From: TMED23 sp964566055
GTDB lineage: Bacteria > Pseudomonadota > Alphaproteobacteria > Rhodospirillales > UBA2165
Assembly: GCA_964566055.1 (NCBI GenBank)
Contig: CAZMHI010000006.1
Span: 52,735-116,734 of the forward strand
Length of the DNA stretch: 64,000 nt
Direction of reading: 5' to 3'
Shown: in pieces, positions 46,064 to 54,510 of the stretch
Layout: every line of letters starts with the position of its first letter
Position numbering within the stretch: the first letter of the stretch is position 1
The notes under the pieces: model-generated
The model's database searches: none
What the model was told of the DNA's origin: nothing
What the model saw: the letters and a program-made list of their open reading frames with translations, nothing else
Position numbers and translations under genes: made by a program

Positions 46064-46698
46064 CCGACGACCTCTAGGCAGGTTTGTATAAACTCGACCA
46101 AGGGGCCGTAGGTTTTGTCGTCAATTGAGTTGGTCGTAAATCCAATTGTTTTTTCTGTTGCATCCTCATAGACAACCAGTAGCAGTTTTAAGGTGAGGCA
46201 AAGTGCTACATCGCCTTCGCTTCGGTCACCTCCTTTGCCGATCTCTTGCTCCAGTTCCAGGCAATTTAATGTGTTCTGAATTGCCGTTCTGAGTCGCGCA
46301 ACTGCCTGAATATCAGCCTGAAAGGCTTCGCGGGCACTTCCGTCGTCAACTGCGCCACCGGCATTTCTCGGGTTTAGGTTGCGGGCATACTCCCAGAGAA
46401 TTTGAGCATTTTGAGGAGAGATTTGATCAGGGTGCAACGGCATTTTACCGGTCACGTTTGCCGCGTTGAGCTTGTTTAGAATTTTGACACCTGCATTTAC
46501 AACAGGAGATAGCTCACGGATCAATTGGGCTTTTTGGGGGATGAAGTTTCGGGCTTGGTAGGTTTGAACCTCGAAAGGCAAATCCCGCAAATCTTCCCGA
46601 AACTGCTCCGTTCTAGAAGCAGAAATATCTAATTGTTGAATAAGCCTATCAATTAGGTCCTCGGGAAAAGGATCAGGGTCTGGAAACGTTTGAGACAT
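45979..46698 (-). CDS. hypothetical protein of the integrated element
   Basis: A 239-residue protein that I do not recognise. It is mostly helical and acidic, has no signal peptide or membrane segments, and has a Gly/Asp linker around residues 120-130. Its last 28 residues overlap the truncated recombinase in another frame, so its natural C-terminus may have been altered by the same rearrangement that truncated that gene. It starts the leftward four-gene unit that ends with the serine recombinase, so a role in element maintenance is possible. Confidence 0.5.
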   Translation of the reverse strand: MSQTFPDPDPFPEDLIDRLIQQLDISASRTEQFREDLRDLPFEVQTYQARNFIPQKAQLIRELSPVVNAGVKILNKLNAANVTGKMPLHPDQISPQNAQILWEYARNLNPRNAGGAVDDGSAREAFQADIQAVARLRTAIQNTLNCLELEQEIGKGGDRSEGDVALCLTLKLLLVVYEDATEKTIGFTTNSIDDKTYGPLVEFIQTCLEVVGWDIWSTSYQHMSSLYWIPISIRIVPFF

Positions 46699-46878
46699 CG
46701 TTTATCAATACCACAAATGCTTCAAGCTATGCACCTAAAGCTGATAGAGGGAGGCGATGTTTAACGGTAAATGAAAGTAAAATATTGCAATAGCTTCGCT
46801 CAAATCGGTTTAAAAGTGCAAGGCGAATAGGCCCGCAACGAACCGGTAAACGGACCTTTAGCGAGACTTTTAAGATAT

Positions 46879-46903
46879 TCTGCTTATGACCCAAACCGGA
46901 CAG
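46879..46903. repeat. copy A of a dispersed GTCCGCT-type repeat (degenerate)
   Basis: This copy contains TGCTTATGACCCAAA followed by CCGGACAG. It resembles the other copies (49.6, 61.6 and 63.9 kb), whose core is TCCGCTTATGGC, a short A-rich link, then AGCGGACA. The arms are imperfectly complementary. Confidence 0.45.
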
Positions 46904-46933
46904 AGCCGGGACTCACTCCACTAGGTAAACCCG

Positions 46934-48571
46934 TCAGCTTTCGGAGATACCTTCGGGATAGAGAGTATTGACTCGGGTGCCGCCGTAAGTTTCCCAAAGC
47001 ATGAGTTCGTGGGGGTGTTTAACATGTACCTCAAAAACTACTTCGTGCGACCCCTCATGCTTCATCTCTCGAATGCGCGACCAGTTTGCAAAGTCTGCCG
47101 GGTGCCATTCGTCACGCCGTTTTTGATTCCAGGTCAAATCACTTACAGTGACGCGCCGGTTAAGCTGTTCGCGCTGTGGTAGGCACACAGAATCGATAAC
47201 CAGCATATTGCCGTTTTCGAGCCGATGAGCATCACCCATTGCGAAGGAAATCACACGTTCAGGATCATCATCATCCGACGACGTCCAAAGTTCGGTTACT
47301 TCCATGGTGTCGGGGTTCACCTCATATTCCACCGCCCGGGCAAAACATTGGTGAGGCGGAGCTATTGGGTCCGGCGGCATTGCCCGGACAACGCCGTTGT
47401 CGTACATGACAAATCTGTTTTCGCCCGTGACCCTTGGGTTGTGACCATGGTAATGCCATCGGAAATCGTGCGTAGGCGTTAGAAGTTTCTGCTTAAATTC
47501 ACCTTCCCATCCCTTGTGATCTCCCAATATCCATTTAATTTCCTTGCTGGCCTTATCAATTTTGATAACCGCGTCCTGATGGCGGAGCGATATCAATACG
47601 CTGTCGTCATAAGGATCGTAGCTGACTCCGTTACCATGGGACCAATCGAGTGATTTTGGAAAACCGCGAGTGTGCCAATAGACCTCCATTAGAAGATAGC
47701 CATAACGCCAGATGTCGAGATGATCGAAAGTGTTCCAATCCCAAACAACCTCTCCGTTAGGCGTAAACTCAACGATCTTATCGCCAACCACCGTCTGGGT
47801 CTGGCGCGGTGCATCGGGGTCAGTTTCTGACGTATAATAATTTTCGATCTCGCGCGCATTGGCCGTGAGTGCTAGAAAATTGCCGTTCGGCATCTGATGA
47901 GGTTGATGGTGTAGGCTCTGGGCATCTATGCCGATTGCGTCCGGATCATCCATGGGACAAAAAGGACGCTTATCGGCATAAAATGTGCGGATTGTATTGC
48001 CGCACATGTCGATTTCCACAGATCGGAAATCAACGTGGTGATAAAAGAGATTACCATTCGCCAGCCTGTGCACCCCGGCAATCCGTGAGTCAGCTTTATA
48101 ATACCAGACGACTTCACCTTCCTCATCCAGTGCCACCAGCATTGACCAATCACGCATGAAGGCAAATTGACCGGGTGGCATCCAAACTGCGCGTGTGGTG
48201 GCACCGCGCCGGATGCTTAGGATGGTGTATCCCTCCGACATTTCTTCGGGGTGCGAAGTCACGCAGTTAAAACTCGGCATCTCAACACTATCTGCAGAGA
48301 GTGGTGGCGTACGATAGGTGAGATCGTCCAGAACGACATTACCAGCTGTTACGGCAATCTTGTGCTCCGTATCGGCACGCATACCAATGAGAGGCAGCCC
48401 ATTTTGTGGGTCATGTTCCGGTCCATAGGTAACATCGCGTTTTTTGTGACCGTCATCGATCTCAAGGTTTGTGGTTACCGGCTCGTCTGTCTCGAATCGT
48501 ATGATAGCTACGAGGGGTGCTCGTTCATTGGGATTTTTTTCTATACGGGGTAGAGTCGTGAACTTGGTCAT
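46934..48571 (-). CDS. aryl-sulfate sulfotransferase (ASST family), copy 1
   Basis: A 545-residue protein of the PAPS-independent arylsulfotransferase family, which moves sulfate from one phenol to another. An N-terminal beta domain (about 10-90) precedes a six-bladed propeller. Active-site positions match E. coli AssT as I recall it: H312-x-N314 with R330 eighteen residues after the His (H356, N358, R374 there), and a His cluster at 373-377 (W-H-Y-H-G-H) including the probable sulfated His. Unlike AssT there is no signal peptide, so it may be cytoplasmic. It is divergent from a LysR gene. Copy 2 lies at 49846. Confidence 0.85.
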   Translation of the reverse strand: MTKFTTLPRIEKNPNERAPLVAIIRFETDEPVTTNLEIDDGHKKRDVTYGPEHDPQNGLPLIGMRADTEHKIAVTAGNVVLDDLTYRTPPLSADSVEMPSFNCVTSHPEEMSEGYTILSIRRGATTRAVWMPPGQFAFMRDWSMLVALDEEGEVVWYYKADSRIAGVHRLANGNLFYHHVDFRSVEIDMCGNTIRTFYADKRPFCPMDDPDAIGIDAQSLHHQPHQMPNGNFLALTANAREIENYYTSETDPDAPRQTQTVVGDKIVEFTPNGEVVWDWNTFDHLDIWRYGYLLMEVYWHTRGFPKSLDWSHGNGVSYDPYDDSVLISLRHQDAVIKIDKASKEIKWILGDHKGWEGEFKQKLLTPTHDFRWHYHGHNPRVTGENRFVMYDNGVVRAMPPDPIAPPHQCFARAVEYEVNPDTMEVTELWTSSDDDDPERVISFAMGDAHRLENGNMLVIDSVCLPQREQLNRRVTVSDLTWNQKRRDEWHPADFANWSRIREMKHEGSHEVVFEVHVKHPHELMLWETYGGTRVNTLYPEGISES

Positions 48572-48695
48572 TGAATTTACCTGTCCTGCTCGTCGGAATT
48601 ACATAGATTTTCTTAATTAATTATTCCATGATATCGGTATTATTCTAGTTTTAATAACGTGTTTTGGTTTTGTAACTGATAAGTAAATCTATTTA

Positions 48696-49601
48696 ATGTT
48701 AGACCGGCTTAAAAAAATTCCATTAAACAGTCTGCGTGTTTTTGAAGCTGCAGCCCGTCTCGACAGCTTTGCTCAAGCCGCCGATGAACTTGCCATTTCA
48801 CCCGCCGCGGTAAGTCAACAGGTTAGAAAACTAGAGGAAAGGCTTCAGATGCCACTATTCGAGCGGGTCGGGAGAAATGTTCGCGTTTTGCCCATGGGAA
48901 AGGATTTACAGTTTCGCATTTTCGAGAGTTTGAAGCAGCTCGAAGATGCCTTCACAGAAATTTTAGATCAACCGGAGCGAACCTACATATCTATTAGTAC
49001 AGTAAGCTCCTTGGCAACGCGGTGGCTTGTCCCACGTCTGGGTCAATGGCGGCAACTTAATTCGAAAATTGATATTCGTGTGTCGACGAGCGGACAACTG
49101 GTCAATTTTGAACGAGACCAGATTGATCTCGCTATTCGATTGGGAGACGGAGACTACTCTGGATACCATAGTGAGCTTCTGATCCGGGACAGTATAGTAC
49201 CGCTTTGCCATCCGGAAATTGTAGATGGTGACCCCTCACCGAAAAATATCGCAGAATTATGTCATCATACGTTGATCCATTTTACGCCAATAGTTGGAGA
49301 TGTACGAACCGGATGGAAAAGCTGGTTGGACTTGAACGGAATAGATGATGTCGATGCTGAAAGAGGATTATTCTTTGATAATCTGAGTTCGGCCATTAGT
49401 GCAGCGATTACTGGACAGGGAGTTGTTCTTGCTCTGCGTTCGCTTGTTGACCACGAAATCAAAAACGGTCAATTGGTCATCCCATTTGATGGTATTAGGC
49501 ACCCGGAAATTGGTTGGCAATTAGTGGCTCCATACGCACAACTCGAGCATAAGAATATCAGCAAGTTTCGCAACTGGTTGGTAGCACAGTTTACCGAATA
49601 A
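48696..49601 (+). CDS. LysR-family transcriptional regulator (GcvA-like)
   Basis: A 301-residue LysR regulator. The N-terminal helix-turn-helix (about 1-65) has L-N-S-L-R-V-F-E-A-A-A-R and S-P-A-A-V-S-Q-Q-V-R-K-L-E; the rest is a periplasmic-binding-like effector domain. The pattern is the GcvA/AmpR-like subgroup. It is divergent from ASST copy 1 and upstream of ASST copy 2, so it probably controls one or both in response to an aromatic or sulfated ligand (inference). Confidence 0.92.
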   Translation: MLDRLKKIPLNSLRVFEAAARLDSFAQAADELAISPAAVSQQVRKLEERLQMPLFERVGRNVRVLPMGKDLQFRIFESLKQLEDAFTEILDQPERTYISISTVSSLATRWLVPRLGQWRQLNSKIDIRVSTSGQLVNFERDQIDLAIRLGDGDYSGYHSELLIRDSIVPLCHPEIVDGDPSPKNIAELCHHTLIHFTPIVGDVRTGWKSWLDLNGIDDVDAERGLFFDNLSSAISAAITGQGVVLALRSLVDHEIKNGQLVIPFDGIRHPEIGWQLVAPYAQLEHKNISKFRNWLVAQFTE

Positions 49602-49610
49602 CCCACTTCA

Positions 49611-49685
49611 GTCCGCTGTTGGCTTGAAAAACGACCTTAATCACTGGGTTTGAGAATGGTCGCTTAATGACTCAAAGCGGACATC
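49611..49685. repeat. copy B of the dispersed GTCCGCT-type repeat (two half-units)
   Basis: A GTCCGCTGTTGGCTTGAAAA unit (49611-49630) and a second unit, CGCTTAATGACTCAAAGCGG followed by ACATC (to 49685), lie in the 244-base gap before ASST copy 2. The second unit has complementary CGCTT/AAGCG ends and can form a hairpin. Nothing else recognisable lies in this gap. Confidence 0.55.
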
Positions 49686-49845
49686 CAGGGGATATCGTTT
49701 AGTCTTAAAAATGGCAAGAAATAGACCTCTAAATCCGATTGTGATGACAAAAAATTTGCTGGTCTAAATTCGTTAAGTGTGATTAGACGATTCAGATAAT
49801 GAACTGCCGAGACTATTTATTGAAATATATTGGGAGGAAAAATTC

Positions 49846-51498
49846 ATGGTCAAATATATTGAAAACCCTCACGTTGAAAAAAATCCGAACGAGAATGCAC
49901 CATTAGTAGCCATGGTGTATTTCAAAACTGATGTAGGTGTTTCAACGACACTTAATGTAGATGATGGGCGCAAACAGCGTGCCGTTTCTTACGGACCAGA
50001 GAATTCTCCTGAACTTGGATTACCTATTATCGGTATGCGTGCCAATACCGAGCATCGCATTACCGTAACGCTAACAGCGGAAGACGGCACTTTATTAGAA
50101 CCTGTTGAGCTAACCTACACAACACCGCGCCTTCCCGAAGATGCTGCGACAATTCCCCGCTTTAGTCTGGAGACCTGCAATATTGGTGAGATGGAAGAAG
50201 GATATACGCTGCTTTCTATTCGCCGTCGTCCAGCTATGCGAGCAATCTTTATGACCCAAAAACAATTTCAGTTTCAAAACAGATGGAGCCTTCTAGTTGC
50301 CTTGGACGAAGAAGCGGAGATCGTCTGGTATTATATTGCTGATAGTCGCATAGCCGGGGTTCATCAGCTATCTAATGGAAACCTCTTTTTTCATCATGTA
50401 AATTTTCGTTCAATCGAAATGGATATGTGTGGCAACGTTATCAATCAATTCCATGCCACAAACCGTCCGTGGGGACCTGTGGAAAATTCAATCGGCATCG
50501 AAGCTGATAGCCTTCATCACCAACCTCATGAAATGCCAAATGGTAATTACCTGGCGCTCACTGCAAATGCCAAGGAAATTGAAAATTATTATACCAGTGA
50601 GGACGATCCGGACGCGCCACGCGCCACGCAAAAGGTGGTCGGCGATAATATTGTTGAGTTCACCCCCGACGGTGAAATCGTTTGGAATTGGAATACGTTT
50701 GATCACCTTGATCCCATGCGCATTGGCTATCATCTGATGGATACCTATTGGCATACCCGTGGGTTTCCCAATCATCTGGATTGGTCGCATGGCAACGGTG
50801 TGACTTATGATGAGCACGACGACAGTATTTTAGTCTCTCTCCGCCATCAGGATGCAATCATCAAGATTGATCGAAAATCCAAGGAAATTATTTGGATTCT
50901 TGGTGACCACGCCGGCTGGGAAGGCGCGTTAAAAGACAAGCTGCTGACGCCCACGCATGAACTCCGCTGGCATTATCATGGACACAATCCAAGGGTCACG
51001 GGTGAGAATCAATTTGTCATGTATGATAACAGTGTCTGCCGTGCAATGCCTTTCCATGGACCCTCAGCGCCACCGGCCGAGTGTTTTTCCCGCGCAGTCG
51101 AATATCTCGTTGATCCGGACAAAATGGAAGTCTCAGAAGTTTGGGTCTCGGGAGATGACAGCTCAGAAGATAGGGTCATATCCTGGGCCATGGGTGATGC
51201 GCACCGACTCCCGGAAACGGACAACATGCTGGTGATAGATTCATTTTGCACACCTGAAGGGCCGGAATTAGATCGGCTTGGAAAAGCAACAATTGCTGAC
51301 CTGATGTGGGATTCGTGGAATCGAGCTGAATGGCATCCAAACGACCTTGCGACCTGGGGCAGAATTCGCGAAATGAAAAGAGATGGAAGCCGTGAAGTTA
51401 TTTTCCAGGTTCGCGTCGACAACGAATTTGAAATTGTCGGCTGGGAAGTTTTCGGCGGCGCCCGCGTAAAATCACTTTATCCAAAAAATATCGAGTAA
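49846..51498 (+). CDS. aryl-sulfate sulfotransferase (ASST family), copy 2
   Basis: A 550-residue paralogue of the protein encoded at 46934, similar over its whole length: same N-P-N-E-x-A-P-L-V-A start, S-L-H-H-Q-P-H, D-W-S-H-G-N-G-V, S-L-R-H-Q-D and W-H-Y-H-G-H-N-P-R-V. The H-x-N plus R(+18) active-site arrangement is kept. It also lacks a signal peptide. A GGGAGGAAAAA ribosome site precedes the ATG. It probably transfers sulfate between aromatic alcohols; the donor and acceptor are unknown. Confidence 0.85.
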   Translation: MVKYIENPHVEKNPNENAPLVAMVYFKTDVGVSTTLNVDDGRKQRAVSYGPENSPELGLPIIGMRANTEHRITVTLTAEDGTLLEPVELTYTTPRLPEDAATIPRFSLETCNIGEMEEGYTLLSIRRRPAMRAIFMTQKQFQFQNRWSLLVALDEEAEIVWYYIADSRIAGVHQLSNGNLFFHHVNFRSIEMDMCGNVINQFHATNRPWGPVENSIGIEADSLHHQPHEMPNGNYLALTANAKEIENYYTSEDDPDAPRATQKVVGDNIVEFTPDGEIVWNWNTFDHLDPMRIGYHLMDTYWHTRGFPNHLDWSHGNGVTYDEHDDSILVSLRHQDAIIKIDRKSKEIIWILGDHAGWEGALKDKLLTPTHELRWHYHGHNPRVTGENQFVMYDNSVCRAMPFHGPSAPPAECFSRAVEYLVDPDKMEVSEVWVSGDDSSEDRVISWAMGDAHRLPETDNMLVIDSFCTPEGPELDRLGKATIADLMWDSWNRAEWHPNDLATWGRIREMKRDGSREVIFQVRVDNEFEIVGWEVFGGARVKSLYPKNIE

Positions 51499-51562
51499 GC
51501 TTAAGTTAGCCACACGCGTTTAATGACGCGCCTTTGGCACCGGCACAATGATTGGATTAGTA

Positions 51563-52468
51563 TTATTCTTCGACCACACTAAACAGCCAATCACAAAATG
51601 CCGTAACTTCCGGCCGTTTTAAATTGATTGTGGGTGTGACAATGTACCAGGCTAAATCCGTCGGTAGTTTGATATTGAACGGAATTACCAACGTGCCGGT
51701 TGATAGTTCTTCGGTAGCCAGCACGCGTGGGGCGAGTACGACACCCTGGCCGCGCGTAGCAGCATTCAGTGCCATGGATCCATCGTTGAAGAATAATCCC
51801 CGAGACAGATCGATTTCTTCGACTCCAGCAATTTCTATCCAATCTGACCACTTGGTATTGAGTTGTCCGAAGGGGGGTGTGAAATGGATAAGTTGATGCC
51901 GGCTTAAATCCGTCGGAACGTGCAACGGCATTTCTCCCTTGAGAAGGTCGGGACTACATAGCGGTACGACTTCTTCCAACAGGAGCCTCTCACTATAAAG
52001 TTCACCCCAATCTCCCGTTCCAAGTCGGATGGCCATATCGACGCCCATTCTTTCAAAGTCCACCAATTCACCGGTGGCCGAAATTCGCACATCGATATCA
52101 GGATGCAGAGCCGTCCAGTCGGTAAGACGAGGCACCAACCACCTTGACGCAAATGCTCCGACAGTACTGCATGACAGATAGGCCGCTGAAGTAGTGATTA
52201 AATAGGGTTGCAAAGCGTCAGCCAAATTTTGAAACCCTTTTTCAACGCCTGGCAGAATCCGGTGACCCGTTTCCGTCAATTTAATCTGCCGTCCTTCGCG
52301 ACTGAATACTCGGACACCAAGAAAATCTTCCAGGTTTTTGATTTGCTGGCTGATGGCCGCCGAAGTGATTCGAAGTTCCTTCGCTGCCGCACTAAAACTC
52401 ATATGCCGCGCAACAGCTTCAAAGCCACGAAGCGCGTTGAGAGGCGGAAGTTTGGTAAATTTGCCCAT
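51563..52468 (-). CDS. LysR-family transcriptional regulator (GcvA-like), second copy
   Basis: A 301-residue LysR regulator similar to the one encoded at 48696 (L-N-A-L-R-G-F-E-A-V-A-R, then S-A-A-A-K-E-L-R-I-T-S-A-A-I-S-Q-Q). It is divergent, across a 111-base AT-rich gap, from the selenoprotein gene that opens the long rightward operon. By the usual LysR rule it is the likely regulator of that operon. The gap contains short dyads (for example CTTA and TAAG flanking an 8-base spacer), but I cannot assign a specific operator. Confidence 0.92.
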   Translation of the reverse strand: MGKFTKLPPLNALRGFEAVARHMSFSAAAKELRITSAAISQQIKNLEDFLGVRVFSREGRQIKLTETGHRILPGVEKGFQNLADALQPYLITTSAAYLSCSTVGAFASRWLVPRLTDWTALHPDIDVRISATGELVDFERMGVDMAIRLGTGDWGELYSERLLLEEVVPLCSPDLLKGEMPLHVPTDLSRHQLIHFTPPFGQLNTKWSDWIEIAGVEEIDLSRGLFFNDGSMALNAATRGQGVVLAPRVLATEELSTGTLVIPFNIKLPTDLAWYIVTPTINLKRPEVTAFCDWLFSVVEE

Positions 52469-52579
52469 AGTTAAGATATTCTAATCTCATTGGTAAGAAT
52501 TATGAAGTTTATATCACATCTAATTTAAGTTTATCTTACATAATAATAAGTCAATGCAATAGAAGGAGGCTATCTCGTA

Positions 52580-53248
52580 ATGTCGGTCGAACTACCTGAA
52601 AAATTTGAGAAAATTGTACTCAATGCTACTGATGAATGGCTTGAGACGCGAGGCAAAACACGGGACGAACTCCGCCGATTTATTGAAAAGCGGGTCGTCA
52701 ATGATCGTGAAAAGGCACCTAAAGTCGGGGAAGATGCGCCTGATTTTGAGGCGGAAAGACTAGATGATCACGGCAAGCGTACCGGCGAGATGATTAAACT
52801 TTCTTCGAATTTTGGCTCACCGATTGGACTAATATTCGGGTCTTACACCTGACCGCCTTTTAGAGACGGGGCCGTGCGCCTCGACGAACTCGCAAAAGCC
52901 TATGACGGAAAAGTAAAGTTCTATAGCGTCTACATCCGTGAAGCCCATGCCGAAGGAGAGGATCAAGTTCTTCGAAATTTGGATGAGGACGTTATTTTTG
53001 AGCAACCGACGACAAGCGATGAACGAGCAGAAGTCGCTTCGGCATGTATGCTTCGGTACAATTTTTCCTTCCCGATGTTGATGGATAATATGGAAAACGA
53101 AGCAGAGGAAAAATATATGTCCTGGCCGGATCGTCTATATGCAATCGATGGCAATGGAAAAATTGCATATCAGGGCGGAATGGGACCGCTGTATTTTGAT
53201 GTCGACGAATTTGAGCAAGAGTTAAAGACGCTCATAGACGCTAAGTAG
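52580..53248 (+). CDS. iodothyronine-deiodinase-like selenoprotein (in-frame TGA = Sec91)
   Basis: Translation is open from ATG 52580 (AGAAGGAGG twelve bases upstream) to 53248 except for one TGA at 52850-52852, codon 91 of 222. Around it the protein reads F-G-S-Y-T-U-P-P-F-R-D, the active site of thyroid-hormone deiodinases (S-C-T-U-P-P-F). Downstream are Y-I-R-E-A-H123 (the deiodinases have Y-I-E-E-A-H) and R-L-Y-A-I-D-G-N-G-K-I-A-Y-Q-G-G. The family has a thioredoxin-like fold and performs reductive dehalogenation or peroxiredoxin-type chemistry. Standard callers split it at the TGA into two ORFs. A SECIS-like hairpin follows. It is the first gene of the operon with the TAXI-TRAP transporter. 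Confidence 0.88.
52867..52883 (+). promoter_or_regulatory. bacterial SECIS-like stem-loop for Sec91
   Basis: CGGGGC and GCCTCG pair over 6 bp (one G-U) with a 5-base loop CGTGC. The loop starts 20 bases after the TGA. This fits the bacterial SECIS rules as I know them: a short stem, a small apical loop about 16-37 bases from UGA, and a G in the first two loop positions. It lies within the coding sequence, as required in bacteria. Confidence 0.65.
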
Positions 53249-53347
53249 AAAATTGAGAAACAAACAGGCGCTGAAAATAATTGCTCCAAAGCAAATTAAC
53301 CGAGAAGCAAGGCTTTAAGATTTTTATTCTGGAGAGGAGTTCAAACT

Positions 53348-54379
53348 ATGTTTCAGTTTACCAAGAAATATGTACGTGAATCATTGACGATTGGTTTAGC
53401 TGCGGGGGCCTTGGCTCTTGCACCATCCTATTCTTCGGCTCAAGGCATTTTGAAAGGTGATACCGGCGGTGTTGGTTCAGTGAACCATACCTTCATGATC
53501 ATTATGTCGACCGTTCTTCAAAAAAAGATCGGCGTCAATTTGCAAGTAAATGAAGGGCAAACTCTGACCAAATCGGCTCTAAAACTTGGCCAAGGTAAAA
53601 TTGACGTATCGGTCGTACCACCCGTCATGGTTCCCTGGATGCATAAGGGTACGCGCTTTTATAAGAAAATACCTGGACCGGCTAAAAAAGCGATCGACAA
53701 TATTCGTCTGATCATGGCGTATGGCGCGGGTGTTCGTCACTACATGGTCTGGGCTAATTCCGGTATCAAGACCTGGGCTGACCTAAAAGGTAAGCGGGTT
53801 TTTGTTGGGCCTCCTCGCGGCGGCGCGTCTCCGGTTGCTATTCAATCAATCAAGCTCAATTCCGGTCTCATAAACAAAAAAGACTACAAGGAAATCCGGA
53901 TGCCTTGGAACGCCGGCATTCAAGCCATGTCTGACGGCAAGCTGGATGTCTTTGTCCGTCCAGCAGGTGTCGGTGCAGCATCGATTGACCAGCTTGGTGC
54001 TAAGCGGAAATTCCGCCTACTTAATGTTAATCCGAAAGCACCAGGAATGGCGAAATTTGTAAAGGGTGGCGGCCGTCAACTTATGACGATCCCAGCCGGA
54101 ACTTATAATAACCAGACCGACAATGACAAAGACACCATTACGGATGGTTTCCGCCATCAATTGGCCGTGCGAAAAGATATGAGCGACGAGCTTGTCTATA
54201 AAATCACGAAAACGATTTTTGATAACCTTCCTGAGATGCAAAAATCAGCAGTAACTTTGCGTGATATTTCGTTGGATGACCCATTTACCGCTGGCAACAT
54301 TCCGCTTCATCCGGGTGCCATTAAATTTTACAAGGAAAAAGGTAAGAAAATTCCGGCGAAATTAGTTCCGGGTAGCTAA
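53348..54379 (+). CDS. TAXI-family TRAP transporter solute-binding protein
   Basis: A 343-residue periplasmic receptor. A signal peptide ends near S-S-A-Q; G-D-T-G-G-V-G-S-V, K-G-K-R-V-F-V-G-P-P-R-G-G and M-S-D-G-K-L-D-V-F are typical of TAXI proteins. It captures a carboxylate or similar anionic compound for the fused permease encoded next. GGAGAGG lies upstream of the ATG. Its place directly after the deiodinase-like gene links uptake to the redox enzymes of this operon. Confidence 0.9.
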   Translation: MFQFTKKYVRESLTIGLAAGALALAPSYSSAQGILKGDTGGVGSVNHTFMIIMSTVLQKKIGVNLQVNEGQTLTKSALKLGQGKIDVSVVPPVMVPWMHKGTRFYKKIPGPAKKAIDNIRLIMAYGAGVRHYMVWANSGIKTWADLKGKRVFVGPPRGGASPVAIQSIKLNSGLINKKDYKEIRMPWNAGIQAMSDGKLDVFVRPAGVGAASIDQLGAKRKFRLLNVNPKAPGMAKFVKGGGRQLMTIPAGTYNNQTDNDKDTITDGFRHQLAVRKDMSDELVYKITKTIFDNLPEMQKSAVTLRDISLDDPFTAGNIPLHPGAIKFYKEKGKKIPAKLVPGS

Positions 54380-54424
54380 GATTATTCCTAACGGCACTGA
54401 TATAAAGTTGCCGGATTAATAGCT

Positions 54425-54453
54425 AGATGGTCGCGCGCAATGCGCGGCCATCT
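54425..54453 (+). other. strong intercistronic hairpin between the TAXI receptor and TRAP permease genes
   Basis: The arms AGATGGTCGCGC and GCGCGGCCATCT form a 12-bp stem (one G-U) with loop GCAAT. No T-tract follows. Such hairpins after binding-protein genes usually protect the upstream mRNA, so that the receptor is made in excess over the permease. Confidence 0.7.
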
Positions 54454-54510
54454 CCTATAGTGATAGCGAATTTGATTTTTCAAACTGCCGCATCAAAGCA
54501 GGGGATTTTC

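Larger units (their letters stand above)
42959..46698. mobile_element. tRNA-Met-integrated element: recombinase module (left end)
   Basis: The left end is the 3' part of tRNA-Met, which doubles as the C-terminal codons of the serine recombinase. Four leftward, overlapping genes follow: unknown, truncated tyrosine recombinase, tyrosine recombinase, serine recombinase. I found no second copy of the tRNA 3' end to mark the right border, so the element may end near 46.9 kb, may be degraded, or may include the accessory genes up to and beyond the window edge. The right coordinate given is only the end of the recombinase module. Confidence 0.7.

Noticed and set aside
46890..46925. Candidate attR of the tRNA-Met element (GGGACTC near 46909)
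   Set aside because: Only about seven bases match the tRNA 3' end. No longer repeat of the tRNA sequence was found elsewhere in the window.
52580..53248. Two separate small genes or a pseudogene split by a stop
   Set aside because: Both halves are in the same frame and form one family protein. The stop is TGA, sits exactly at the catalytic Sec/Cys position and is followed by a SECIS-like hairpin. A nonsense mutation cannot be fully excluded without checking for Sec machinery.
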